Shown piece by piece: positions 43,001-51,370 of a DNA stretch of 64,000 bases. Under the pieces are notes generated by a model. That model had not been told where the DNA came from and ran no database searches. It saw only the letters and a program-made list of their open reading frames with translations. Position 1 is the first letter of the stretch; each line of letters opens with the position of its first letter. Source of the stretch: Methanoregula sp. GTDB lineage: Archaea > Halobacteriota > Methanomicrobia > Methanomicrobiales > Methanospirillaceae. The DNA is taken from NCBI RefSeq assembly GCF_023227875.1, contig NZ_JALOCH010000001.1, positions 186,001 through 250,000 of the forward strand, in the 5' to 3' direction. The translations under genes and the position numbers were made by a program.

Positions 43001-43840
43001 TCAGTATTTGTACCACCGGCCCTTGCTGTCATACTCCCCGCTTTCCTGCCGGATTTCAATGGTGTTGGCGGCGAATTTCCGGAAGAAACAGGCCTTGTAA
43101 CTGATGATGACGGGTATCAGCACGAGCCCGGCAATAAACAGGATCACCGCAGTCACCCAGATGCCGTCGGTGCCGATCAGTGCCAGCAGCTGGTCCGGGG
43201 TGAATGCCTGCAACTGGGCTTCCGTGTACCGGGTCAGAGGTTCGAGACGGGAAAACAGGAGTGCTTCCCAGATGACCATCAGGCTGAAGATGAGCGCAGA
43301 GCAGACGATGGCACACGTTACGAAAAACAGGATTGCCCGGGAAAAGTTATTCGTGACCTGTTCAATGCTCCGCTGGATGGAGTCGAACACTTTCCTGTCC
43401 TCAAAGACTGCTGCGATATCCGTGAAGAACGTGAAGAGGATGCTGGGTATTGTGACGCCGAACGTGAGGAATACGATGAGTGTCGGGTCGGGAGTGGTCC
43501 CGATAAGTGTCAGGGTCAGGATGACCAGCACGAAGACCAGCACGATCATGAAGGTGACAACGAGCAGGGGAAGCAGCACGCGGAAATAATACTGCCGGCC
43601 TCCCGCTATCATTGACCGGATGTCCCCGCCATCATTTTTGATAAGGGTGAGTGATCCGGTGATGAAGAACAGGAGTACAAGACCTGATATGATGAGGAGC
43701 CGGCCGGCAAAGAATGTCCCTGAAAACATGAGGACCAGCCAGAGAGCGCCGGCTAATAGTCCGCCGGCAATGCCCGGTATCCAGAGAAGTGGCATGCGCC
43801 GGAGAAGATGCAATGCCTCGCTGAGTGCTGCCATCGCCAT
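43001..43840 (-). CDS. Hypothetical multi-pass membrane protein
   Basis: A 279-residue protein with six or so hydrophobic segments (about 18-40, 45-65, 88-112, 118-140, 165-190 and 228-250). VFDSIQRSIEQVTNNFSRAI in the middle loop is like archaeal DUF4013-type membrane proteins, but I cannot assign it firmly. The C-terminus is hydrophilic and aromatic (SKGRWYKY). It starts 2 nt after the stop of the pyruvate-kinase-like gene, so the two are cotranscribed. Confidence 0.7.
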   Translation of the reverse strand: MAMAALSEALHLLRRMPLLWIPGIAGGLLAGALWLVLMFSGTFFAGRLLIISGLVLLFFITGSLTLIKNDGGDIRSMIAGGRQYYFRVLLPLLVVTFMIVLVFVLVILTLTLIGTTPDPTLIVFLTFGVTIPSILFTFFTDIAAVFEDRKVFDSIQRSIEQVTNNFSRAILFFVTCAIVCSALIFSLMVIWEALLFSRLEPLTRYTEAQLQAFTPDQLLALIGTDGIWVTAVILFIAGLVLIPVIISYKACFFRKFAANTIEIRQESGEYDSKGRWYKY

Positions 43841-43842
43841 TG

Positions 43843-44433
43843 TTAACGGACCCTCGGCATGGCGACGATCTCGCGCACCTGGAGATCAAAGAAATTTGCC
43901 GTGTGCGCCGGGTGGATGACACAGACCGTGTCTGCCCCGCTCGCGGTTCCCCCGACTGCAATGACCTCTTCGGTGACCCCGATTGCACCCTGGTCGGCTG
44001 CGATCAGCACGCATTCAACGCCGACCTTGAGGCCAACTGCGACCGTGCGCCGGAGTGCTTCGGCAATCGCTTCGGTGCGGGACCCGCCGCCGACTTTGGG
44101 CGAGCGCGAAAGGGCGCGTTCGAGACCGGAGAGCGCGTGAGTGCCCATGACGATCTTCACGCCGTCCTTCCGCAGCTTTTCCGCGATCTCTTTCGAAAAC
44201 TCCCACTCGCCTGGTTTAGTGAACCCGACAACGTGGGTGACCACAACGAGCTGGAGCCCGGAGCCCTTCATCGCGTCAAAAAACGTCTGCGCGGTCTTTC
44301 CCGAGGAACTTGCCACCACGATGGTTTTCAGGCCCAGTTCCTTTGCCCGCTCGACCGAAAACCGGGCGGCATCACCCGTATTTGCCTCCCCCGGCGTATC
44401 AAAATAGTAACATTTCTTCTGAACAAACGTCAT
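43843..44433 (-). CDS. Pyruvate kinase alpha/beta (C-terminal) domain protein
   Basis: A 196-residue protein made only of the fold found at the C-terminus of pyruvate kinase. AKELGLKTIVVASSSGKTAQTFFD near residues 30-53 and VGVECVLIAADQGAIGVTEEVIAVGG near 133-158 are typical. In pyruvate kinase this domain binds regulators; stand-alone archaeal forms have no known reaction and lack the catalytic barrel. It precedes the membrane protein at 43001 and diverges from ychF. Confidence 0.85.
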   Translation of the reverse strand: MTFVQKKCYYFDTPGEANTGDAARFSVERAKELGLKTIVVASSSGKTAQTFFDAMKGSGLQLVVVTHVVGFTKPGEWEFSKEIAEKLRKDGVKIVMGTHALSGLERALSRSPKVGGGSRTEAIAEALRRTVAVGLKVGVECVLIAADQGAIGVTEEVIAVGGTASGADTVCVIHPAHTANFFDLQVREIVAMPRVR

Positions 44434-44525
44434 AAGTACCTTTTAATAAGCCGCAGGGAAAAACTTTGTCAGATTCTGTCCGGGTATATCCGGCATCACC
44501 ATTTCATTTATATGAGGAACAGATC

Positions 44526-45695
44526 ATGCTCACGCTTGCACTTGCAGGAAAACCCAACTGCGGGAAATCCACCTTTTTCAAGGCGGCCACGATGGCAAAT
44601 GCCGAAATTGCCAACTACCCGTTCACCACGATCAACCCGAACTTCGGGGTTGCCTATGTACGGACGAAATGTGCCTGCACCGAACTCAAGGTGAAGTGCA
44701 GCCACTGCGTGGACGGGAACCGGTTTGTTGCCGTCAACTTAATCGATGTGGCCGGGCTTGTGCCCGATGCGCACAAGGGTAAGGGCCTCGGCAACCAGTT
44801 CCTTGACCACCTCCGGCAGGCGAACGCGATCCTCCACATCATCGATGCGAGCGGCGGGACTGACAGCGAGGGAAACCCGGTGGGTGTGGGCAACCATGAC
44901 CCCGCAGAAGACGTGAAGTTCCTCGGGTACGAGATGACGATGTGGGTTCACGGCATCCTTGCCAAGCACTGGTCCCAGATCAGCCGCGGGTCGCAGGGGA
45001 AAGGCGCCGCGATCCAGCAGGGTATTGCCGACACCTTCGTGGGCCTCGGGATCACGCTCGAAGATGTGCGCGATGTGGAACTGAATCTCAAGCTCGATCT
45101 CGTGCACGCGAATATCGAGGACTTAATCCCGCTCTGCGCGGAGATGGTGAAGATCTCAAAGCCGATGCTCATTATCGGCAACAAGTTCGATGAAGCCCCC
45201 GAGGCACTCCGGACAAAACTCGCAGAGCAGAAGGTGGCATTTGCGAGCGCGGCATCCGAACTGGCGCTGCGCAATGCGGCAACCGCGAATGTGGTGAAGT
45301 ACCTGCCGGGCGATGAGCAGTTCACGGTTGTTAACGAGGCATCGCTCTCTGCACCGCAGAAGGCAGGCCTCGCAAAGATCGCGGGCGTGATGAAGGAGTG
45401 CAAGGGCACGGGCGTTCAGCAGGCGATCAACCGTGCGGTCTTCGAACTTCTTGACATGATCGTGGTCTACCCGGTGGAGGACGAGAACCACTACTGCAAC
45501 AAGCAGGGCGACGTGCTGCCCGATGCCTACCTGATGCGGAAGGGTTCGACACCGCACGACCTGGCATACCAGGTCCACACGGAGATCGGCAAGGGATTCC
45601 TGTACGCAATCGATGCAAAGACCAAGATGCGGATCAAGGAGACCCACGAACTCAAGAACGGGGATGTCATCAAGATCGTTTCAGCTGCCAAGTGA
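44526..45695 (+). CDS. ychF: Redox-regulated ATPase YchF (Obg family)
   Basis: A 389-residue P-loop protein of the YchF/OLA1 branch of the Obg family, which prefers ATP and associates with ribosomes. GKPNCGKSTFF (about 8-18) is the P-loop, DVAGLVPDAHKGKGLGNQFL holds the G3 region, IGNKFDEAP replaces the NKxD motif, and a C-terminal TGS domain (LPDAYLMRKGSTPHDLAYQVH) is present. ATG 44526 gives the conserved start MLTLALAGKPNCGKS; the longer frame to 44466 adds nothing. GAGGAACAGATC lies in front. Confidence 0.93.
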   Translation: MLTLALAGKPNCGKSTFFKAATMANAEIANYPFTTINPNFGVAYVRTKCACTELKVKCSHCVDGNRFVAVNLIDVAGLVPDAHKGKGLGNQFLDHLRQANAILHIIDASGGTDSEGNPVGVGNHDPAEDVKFLGYEMTMWVHGILAKHWSQISRGSQGKGAAIQQGIADTFVGLGITLEDVRDVELNLKLDLVHANIEDLIPLCAEMVKISKPMLIIGNKFDEAPEALRTKLAEQKVAFASAASELALRNAATANVVKYLPGDEQFTVVNEASLSAPQKAGLAKIAGVMKECKGTGVQQAINRAVFELLDMIVVYPVEDENHYCNKQGDVLPDAYLMRKGSTPHDLAYQVHTEIGKGFLYAIDAKTKMRIKETHELKNGDVIKIVSAAK

Positions 45696-45788
45696 AGGCA
45701 GGCGCGGCGGGTACCCGGCGGTGTATGACGGTTGTCATCCAATCGTCAGACAATCCAGCCGCACTTTGCCAAAATGTCTCTTTTTTAT

Positions 45789-45810
45789 CGGTTTTTTTGC
45801 GCAAAAACCG
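45789..45810. terminator. Hairpin between ychF and the gene at 45841
   Basis: CGGTTTTT (45789-45796) and AAAAACCG (45803-45810) pair around TTGCGC. It is about 95 nt after the ychF stop and about 15 nt before a TATA box (AAAGTTTATAAG, about 45823-45834). A terminator role is inferred. Confidence 0.45.
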
Positions 45811-45840
45811 CAATTTTCCCATAAAGTTTATAAGCGGGCA

Positions 45841-46206
45841 ATGAGAACAGTCCATTTACCGAATAGAAGGCAGGAGGTGGAGAAAATAGGAGGAGAGATC
45901 TATCAGGCCCAGGTGATCAGGAATTTCTTTGACTGCATCACCGGCACCGACCGGAACCTGACCCGGATATACATGTGTGTCATGAGCCTTGCAAAACTCC
46001 GCATGGAATCCCCCGAGAAGATGGCGGCACTGTTCGACCAGCTCAAGAAGAGCAAGATCCAGAAGGAACTGTCGGTCGACATCCTTGACTACATGTGCGA
46101 TGCCGCAAACCAGCTCGAACTCACCCAGGTGCAGACTGCCTTTGGTGTCAAGGATATCCGGGAAGTTGCGCAGGACTTCACCGGGATCAGCATGGATAGT
46201 TTGTAA
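45841..46206 (+). CDS. Small helical hypothetical protein
   Basis: About 121 residues, mostly alpha-helical: IRNFFDCITGTDRNLTRIYM, then KLRMESPEKMAALFDQLKKS and a C-terminal TAFGVKDIREVAQDF. The protein looks like a small archaeal helical-bundle factor but I know no family. The start is uncertain: the TATA box near 45823-45834 would place transcription near 45855, downstream of ATG 45841, so in-frame GTG 45877 or GTG 45913 may be the true start. GGAGG sequences lie at 45871 and 45888. Confidence 0.6.
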   Translation: MRTVHLPNRRQEVEKIGGEIYQAQVIRNFFDCITGTDRNLTRIYMCVMSLAKLRMESPEKMAALFDQLKKSKIQKELSVDILDYMCDAANQLELTQVQTAFGVKDIREVAQDFTGISMDSL

Positions 46207-46349
46207 CCGGGCTGTTCACCGCTTTTCTTTTTAATTAACATTTTTTACGACCAAATTTTTTTGAATAATACACAAATTAATGGGGATTATTAAAAAAAAA
46301 GTAATGCCCGAGAGATTACATTAATGATAGATCAAACGTACTTTTTTTT

Positions 46350-46781
46350 ATGACAGATATTATAATGCCAGATTATATCTTTGCTGTTTTTTTGTTTGCA
46401 TTTTGTGCTCTCATTGTTTTCAGCATTGGTAGAAATATGAACGATCATTCAAATATGAAGCACACTCAAAAATTAAAAAACAATATATCATTTAGTAATT
46501 TTGATTCTTCAGAGAAAATCACGATAGTATTAGGAATCGCTATGATAGTGGCGGTTCTAATATTTTTTTTAGGATTATTCCAACTTAATTCAATAATTCC
46601 ATCAATAACATCAGAGACTGTAAAACAAGACATCAATGCACTGATGTTATCCTTTTTTGGATTAGGTCTTGCAATGTTTGCTATGTGTATAAATTTTTTA
46701 TTTACAATTTCTAATGGTGCAATCTCAAGACTTCGACATGAAGAGGTTATTGGGTACTTAAAGAAAATTCCCTCAAAGTAA
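46350..46781 (+). CDS. Hypothetical membrane protein, AT-rich
   Basis: A 143-residue protein with about three membrane segments (residues 8-27, 56-78 and 96-118) and hydrophilic loops. The composition is strongly AT-rich. Like the gene at 38485, it sits beside a copy of the repeat core and between conserved housekeeping genes. It starts MTDIIMPDYIFAVF; a second in-frame ATG at 46365 is possible. Function unknown; probably acquired. Confidence 0.6.
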   Translation: MTDIIMPDYIFAVFLFAFCALIVFSIGRNMNDHSNMKHTQKLKNNISFSNFDSSEKITIVLGIAMIVAVLIFFLGLFQLNSIIPSITSETVKQDINALMLSFFGLGLAMFAMCINFLFTISNGAISRLRHEEVIGYLKKIPSK

Positions 46782-46956
46782 GGGTGCGTCATTTAGGCCT
46801 ATACCTCTATTTTTCACAGGATTTAGTTATGCTAAAAAAAGCTTTTTCACTCCAGAATGTCTCCTTTATTATTAGTTGAACAAGGACTGTGCAGGGAGTC
46901 GCTCGGGTACCTGCCGAACCTTCGCTTAGCAAGGGTGTGGATCGGTATTGAAAAAC

Positions 46957-47009
46957 GGTAAGTGCGTAGCGCAAAAGTCGACAGACCTTTTGCGCGTAAG
47001 GCATCGCAC
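46957..47009. repeat. Repeat core hairpin, copy 3
   Basis: GGTAAGTGCGTA, then GCGCAAAAG (46969-46977), loop TCGACAGAC, CTTTTGCGC (46987-46995) and CGCAC (47005-47009), which pairs with GTGCG (46962-46966). It is almost identical to 37553-37601. GCAGGGAGTCGC upstream (near 46891) is also shared with copy 1. The minus-strand frame through it reads AQKVCRLLRYALT, as in copy 2. Confidence 0.8.
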
Positions 47010-47037
47010 TGGGCCGGTACTTCCGGAACTGGTTAAA

Positions 47038-47400
47038 TTTTCACAACCAAAGTCTGCTCAAAATTTTTTATCCAAGGTCTAGTTGATCCGGATCAGCATT
47101 TTAATCGCGATCGTGATCGCGCCGAATATTTTTCAAGCAAGGTCCGGCAAAAAAATTTCAATCAAAGTCTGCTGAAATTTTTTTAATCAAGGTTTGATGA
47201 AAATATTTCAAACAGGGTCTGGTTGTTTTCCCGGATTTCTTCACGTCGGAGTATAATTTTCCGGATGCAGGTTCATACAGATCTGTTTAACATTTCACAA
47301 CCAAGGTCCGGCAAAAAATTTTCAATCAAGGTCTGCTCTGAAAAATTTACGCAAGGTCCGGTTGATCCGGATCCGGTTTTCAATTGCGATCGGTTTTGCG
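47038..47400. repeat. Degenerate short repeats of CAAGGTCCGG type
   Basis: About nine imperfect copies of a 25-30 bp unit built on CAA-CAAGGTCCGGC-AAAAATTTT. Copies are seen near 47042, 47072, 47137, 47159, 47187, 47208, 47296, 47322 and 47352. Two larger halves (47038-47116 and 47291-47400) both contain GTTGATCCGGATC followed by a GATCG-rich palindrome such as CGCGATCGTGATCGCG. No gene is supported between 46782 and 47615. Confidence 0.6.
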
Positions 47401-47615
47401 TTCAAAAAATAATGGGCACGGTCCGGTTAAAAAATTCAGAACGAATCCGGTTATTTTTACTGTACCAGACCCCCCGGCATTCTGTACCCATGTGACCCCC
47501 CACCCCCGCCAAAAAAATGCAGCGCTTGTGCTTAAGCATACACCAAATCTCACACGTGAAAGAAACAGGAAAATTTGCCCGGCATCTGCAATGTCCGGTC
47601 AGATAAAAAAAGAGT

Positions 47616-48089
47616 TTATTCCATGCCCATTGCTTTCTTGTAATCGGTCAGGAGCCGGATGATCGTCCGGCGGTGTTCGTCAAGTGTCTCCTCGTCATCC
47701 GGGGAGGTGATGAGCGCGACAACGTAGATCAGGATGAGGGCATTGTCGAGTTCAAGCGTCCCCGGGTCCTCATTCATCTCCGGAGGGATATTGATTGCAG
47801 TATACGTGTGTTCATCGGGGGAAAACGCAATAGAGTGGTTTGCGGTGACCTGTGCATTGTTCCGGTCCTCGGCATTTGCACGGATGATCATGAGGGCTTT
47901 TTTCAGCGCAGCATTCGCGGCACTGTCGGGAATAAGCGAGATGGCGTTCGTGCACTCAGTGGCTGCCTTCTCGTACAGGCCGTACTTGAAGGCCAGGAAT
48001 GAAGATGCGATCTCGTGGGCGGTCCCGGACGGGAAATGGGGATAGTGTGTTCTCATGCGTCCGGTGTATGCGTCAAGGTATTTTTCCAT
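47616..48089 (-). CDS. Hypothetical soluble protein
   Basis: A 157-residue protein beginning MEKYLDAYTGRMRTHYPHF. Residues 25-75 (SSFLAFKYGLYEKAATECTNAISLIPDSAANAA when read through) look like a TPR-type helix pair; the C-terminal half contains DPGTLELDNALILIYVVALI and DEHRRTIIRLLTDYKKAMG. ATG 48089 has GAGG nine bases upstream; an extension to 48200 has poorer composition. Unknown function, divergent from the metallophosphoesterase. Confidence 0.65.
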   Translation of the reverse strand: MEKYLDAYTGRMRTHYPHFPSGTAHEIASSFLAFKYGLYEKAATECTNAISLIPDSAANAALKKALMIIRANAEDRNNAQVTANHSIAFSPDEHTYTAINIPPEMNEDPGTLELDNALILIYVVALITSPDDEETLDEHRRTIIRLLTDYKKAMGME

Positions 48090-48317
48090 CAGGTCAGTCC
48101 TCCCGTTCACGGTCCACGGGTGGTTGTATGTTTCGGGCCGTAATCTCCCGTGGATACCCGTAATGTGCCGCAGTTCTGGAATCAGGAACCCCCGCGGCAC
48201 CGGGCTACCGGATAATTATGTGAACCGGTGTCACATGAACATATCCATGGGGATAGGTTGAACCCCGGGTATCAATGGTATATATCAGAAAGAAACACCA
48301 ATAAGTTTCCTTACGGT

Positions 48318-49079
48318 ATGGGTGCAGTTATCTTTTCTGATGTGCACGCTGATGTGGACGCGATTGGGGCGTTTGCATCCTGCATCAGGTCACCGGCATT
48401 CGGCAAGGAATTCGGTCCTGTTGATGTCCTTGTAAATATGGGTGATCTTCTTCACCGCGGGAGCCGGCCGCAGGAGACGCTTGAGAAAGTCCACACCCTG
48501 TCGCAGGAGTTCCGGCTGGTATCGGTGCTTGGCAATCACGACCACGCGTTCCTTAACGGTATTCTTGTGAGCGGCAGCGATGCGGCAAGCACGTACCGTC
48601 ACGAACAGCTCCGTGACTCGCCGCTCCTCTCCATTTTCGATACCATGCCCATGGAATGGGTGGACAACGGGATGTTGTTTGTACACGGCGGCCCGCTGGA
48701 CTTAGGTGACCAGACCCTCCGGCTCAAGTGCTGGCAGCGCCTCTCCCACGAGAGTGGGGATTTTTTTACCGGGTACCATTATACGGCACCAATGGCATTC
48801 GATGCACTTTCCAAGCGCGGGCTGACGCATATGTGCTGCGGCCACCAGCACGAACATATCTGTTGCCGGAAGACTCCGGACGGAATCATTGAGCAGCAGC
48901 TGGATTTCGTTCCTCTGAACCTGACCGGTGGGACGAGCGATGTCAATCTTGAAGTTGCCCGTGTCCCCCTTGACTACCCGACCCTCTTACGCGTTGGCGG
49001 GTGTCACGGAGATGCTCCGGAATTTGCGTACGCGGATTCTTCTGCGTTCACATTCATCCGGTTGCTGCCGGATGAGTGA
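48318..49079 (+). CDS. Metallophosphoesterase
   Basis: A 253-residue calcineurin-like phosphoesterase. The metal-binding motifs are in order: DVHAD (residues 8-12), NMGDLLHRG (about 40), LGNHDHAF (about 71), and FVHGG with a later GHQHEH. The substrate is unknown; the family covers protein phosphatases and diadenosine or phosphodiester hydrolases. ATG 48318 is supported by TATATAT at about 48276-48283, which gives a very short leader; the frame extension to 48228 lies before that promoter. Confidence 0.85.
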   Translation: MGAVIFSDVHADVDAIGAFASCIRSPAFGKEFGPVDVLVNMGDLLHRGSRPQETLEKVHTLSQEFRLVSVLGNHDHAFLNGILVSGSDAASTYRHEQLRDSPLLSIFDTMPMEWVDNGMLFVHGGPLDLGDQTLRLKCWQRLSHESGDFFTGYHYTAPMAFDALSKRGLTHMCCGHQHEHICCRKTPDGIIEQQLDFVPLNLTGGTSDVNLEVARVPLDYPTLLRVGGCHGDAPEFAYADSSAFTFIRLLPDE

Positions 49080-49220
49080 TGACTGCGGCAGCATGAGGAG
49101 TCCGGGTCCTGCCGGCTATTTTGAAAAATCCTGATCTCGATAATTTTCGGCTTGTTTTGTCATTGCATATAAAGTCAGACGCGTATTTTCGCATTTTCTG
49201 AGATATATTTATATGGTGTA

Positions 49221-49233
49221 ACCACAAAGTGGT
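49221..49233 (+). promoter_or_regulatory. Palindrome at the start of the VapB-like gene
   Basis: ACCAC-AAA-GTGGT lies between the TATA region (ATATATTTATAT, about 49203-49214) and the ATG at 49238. The place and symmetry fit an autoregulatory operator, as VapB proteins usually bind their own promoters. The TATA distance predicts a leaderless or nearly leaderless mRNA. Confidence 0.45.
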
Positions 49234-49237
49234 AATT

Positions 49238-49432
49238 ATGCCTCGTGCAGGCGAGGGGCGATCCATACGAATCGATCCTGAGGTGTATGAGGCGCTTCTC
49301 ACACTGAAGTGTGGGAATATGACGTTTTCGGACGTCATAGCAAAAATGCTCCATGACTTCTATGGCTGGTCGGATGATTGTTCCGCGAGCCAGAAGGAAC
49401 TGGAGGATTTCATCGAGATGCCGTCCCGTTGA
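49238..49432 (+). CDS. VapB-type antitoxin, orphan
   Basis: A 64-residue protein. SIRIDPEVYEALLTLKCGNM followed by TFSDVIAKML is the pattern of archaeal antitoxins of the VapB family (DNA-binding N-terminus and toxin-binding tail). No VapC PIN-domain gene follows: the next gene is on the other strand. It may control a toxin elsewhere or be a solitary regulator. ATG 49238 is preferred over GTG 49229 because the latter lies within the palindrome. Confidence 0.7.
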   Translation: MPRAGEGRSIRIDPEVYEALLTLKCGNMTFSDVIAKMLHDFYGWSDDCSASQKELEDFIEMPSR

Positions 49433-49519
49433 ACCAACGGGCTCGTCCCGCGGGAATGTTCCCGACTGATAAAAAGGAATGAAACCTTATGACAGGATCA
49501 GCCAGTCACCCTGCTACCC

Positions 49520-50809
49520 TCACAAAGGTGTCTGGTCGATAACCTGAAATTGCACGTTATCCCCCATCATCCCCTCGATTTTTTTCCGGAGTTCCTCCAT
49601 AAGATCGGGTATCCGTTTCTCGGTCTTCAAACACCACTCGTCAAGTTCCGCGAGCATAGCATTTTCTTTGACAAGCATGGCCGCAAGCTGTGTTTTTTCC
49701 CGTTCAAGGGACTCCCTCTTCATGACAAGCGGGTGGGTGGAGAGAGATTTTTCCGCCTTCAGATATTCCGCTTCCAGGGCACGGAGGGATGAGGCGGCCG
49801 TGGAGATATCCGAACGGAACCGGGCCGTGTCGGAAAAAACCGTGCGTTCTTCCTTGTTCTTCAGGACAATTTCTGCATCCGCGATCATCCTTTCCGCTAC
49901 CGGGCATGCAGCCGAAAGCGAATCGTTCATCTGTGTCATGTCCGGAATATCATGGTTTGAGAGGAGATCCATGGCGTGATGAAGCACCGCGATCTCTGAT
50001 GGGTGGTGTTGCCGCGTGGCAATTTTTTCCGCTTTCCGGAGGACATGGGATGCAGTCATGGAGAGTGCTGAATATGTCCGGGCCGCATTGTCACGTTTTT
50101 GGGTAATGGCCTTGAGTGCGTCGTTATGGATGGAAATCTCTTCCATGCGGGGGTCGTCGGGGATCGTGCCCAGTTCTTTCTCAATTTCTGCCTGTCGGGC
50201 CGTGATCTCAACCACCCGTGCATGGGCCCTCCCGACTTTTTCCCCCGACTTCCCATAATCGGTTTTGAGATCAACGATGGCATCGCAGAGGGATCGTGCC
50301 GCTGCAATGTCCGTCATCTCTTTCCGGTAGGTGGCAAGCAGTGGATTGATAGTGTTGATCCCGTGCCCGATCGCATCGATCCCCTGCCGGACATCTTTCA
50401 TCTCTTCCTGGAATATGGCCTGGAGGTACCGGCCCTGGCCGTGCGAACTGTTGATGCAGCCTTTCACGCACTCTGCTGCAGCAGTATAAAATTCCTCGAT
50501 GTCGTCCGGGAGCTCCTTTGCAAGGGATGCGTTCATTGCCCTGACAAACTGCGGCAGGGAATTTTTGGCAATTGTCCTGAGTTTCGGGTGGAGGACCGGG
50601 TCATGTTCTGCCCCTGAGATCCCGTTGACTATGAGCTGGAGCTGGGCGGTCGCATTCCGGATCGCGTTCATCGGTTCTTTGGTACTGGAAACGAGGGTTG
50701 CTTTTACTGCACTTTCATGATCTGCCAGCCAGGGTGGTATGGCATCAAGCGCCATGCTCTTTGATACCGGCTCGCTCCCGCCAAAAATTTTTTTCAGGAA
50801 CTTATGCAT
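49520..50809 (-). CDS. Coiled-coil hypothetical protein
   Basis: A 429-residue soluble protein that is nearly all helical. Extended coiled-coil regions lie at about 195-260 and 305-420 (for example LEAEYLKAEKSLSTHPLVMK and KTEKRIPDLMEELRKKIEG). There is no signal or membrane segment. The N-terminal part (1-190) carries NATAQLQLIVNGISG and other helices. It may be structural or a scaffold. Family not recognised. It lies just upstream of nadM on the complementary side with 54 bp between. Confidence 0.7.
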   Translation of the reverse strand: MHKFLKKIFGGSEPVSKSMALDAIPPWLADHESAVKATLVSSTKEPMNAIRNATAQLQLIVNGISGAEHDPVLHPKLRTIAKNSLPQFVRAMNASLAKELPDDIEEFYTAAAECVKGCINSSHGQGRYLQAIFQEEMKDVRQGIDAIGHGINTINPLLATYRKEMTDIAAARSLCDAIVDLKTDYGKSGEKVGRAHARVVEITARQAEIEKELGTIPDDPRMEEISIHNDALKAITQKRDNAARTYSALSMTASHVLRKAEKIATRQHHPSEIAVLHHAMDLLSNHDIPDMTQMNDSLSAACPVAERMIADAEIVLKNKEERTVFSDTARFRSDISTAASSLRALEAEYLKAEKSLSTHPLVMKRESLEREKTQLAAMLVKENAMLAELDEWCLKTEKRIPDLMEELRKKIEGMMGDNVQFQVIDQTPL

Positions 50810-50863
50810 GTGTATCCTCTGTGTGTATGGTGAGTGAGAGAAATTTTACAAGACATCCGTATG

Positions 50864-51370
50864 CTAATCATCGCGGGAAATCTGGCGCAGCCGCTTCTCG
50901 CCATCGATCTCTTTCAACACCTGCACGACTGCCGGGGGAACGAGTTTCTTCCATGGTTCGCCCTGCAGCATCCTTCGTCGGATCTCGGTACCGCTCAGTA
51001 TCTCCCTCTCGTACATCGCCGGTGACTGGACTTTAACTCCGGCCTCACGGAAAAGCCGGACAACAAGCGGGTTTGAGGAATAGCAGGTATCAAACGGTGG
51101 CGCCATGGAACGGACATGGGCGACCCAGAGGGCATTGCGCTGGAGGTCCTCTATGGGGATGACATAGTATGGGCATCCGAGCGAGGTGAGGGCGCGGGTG
51201 ATCATGAGCACCCGTTCACCGGCTGTAAACGGGTTGTCCACATGGTGGGACAGCTGCGCGCTCCCGATACCGATGATGATCTCGTCGACTTTGTCTGCGA
51301 TGTGTTCGAGCACGGACTGGTGCCCGTTGTGGTATGGCTGGAACCTTCCGATATAAAACCCGCGTTTCAT
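50864..51370 (-). CDS. nadM: Nicotinamide-nucleotide adenylyltransferase
   Basis: A 168-residue archaeal NMN adenylyltransferase that makes NAD+ from NMN and ATP. The nucleotide-binding motif is GRFQPYHNGH (residues 8-17), and ILSGTEIRRRML near 124-135 is the second ATP-binding motif. IGIGSAQLSH lies between. Length fits the family (about 170). Its start overlaps the larB stop by 4 nt (ATGA), so the two genes are cotranslated. Confidence 0.94.
   Translation of the reverse strand: MKRGFYIGRFQPYHNGHQSVLEHIADKVDEIIIGIGSAQLSHHVDNPFTAGERVLMITRALTSLGCPYYVIPIEDLQRNALWVAHVRSMAPPFDTCYSSNPLVVRLFREAGVKVQSPAMYEREILSGTEIRRRMLQGEPWKKLVPPAVVQVLKEIDGEKRLRQISRDD

Noticed and set aside
47038..47400. Short repeats as a CRISPR array
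   Set aside because: Unit length and spacing are irregular, units are imperfect, and no cas gene is nearby.
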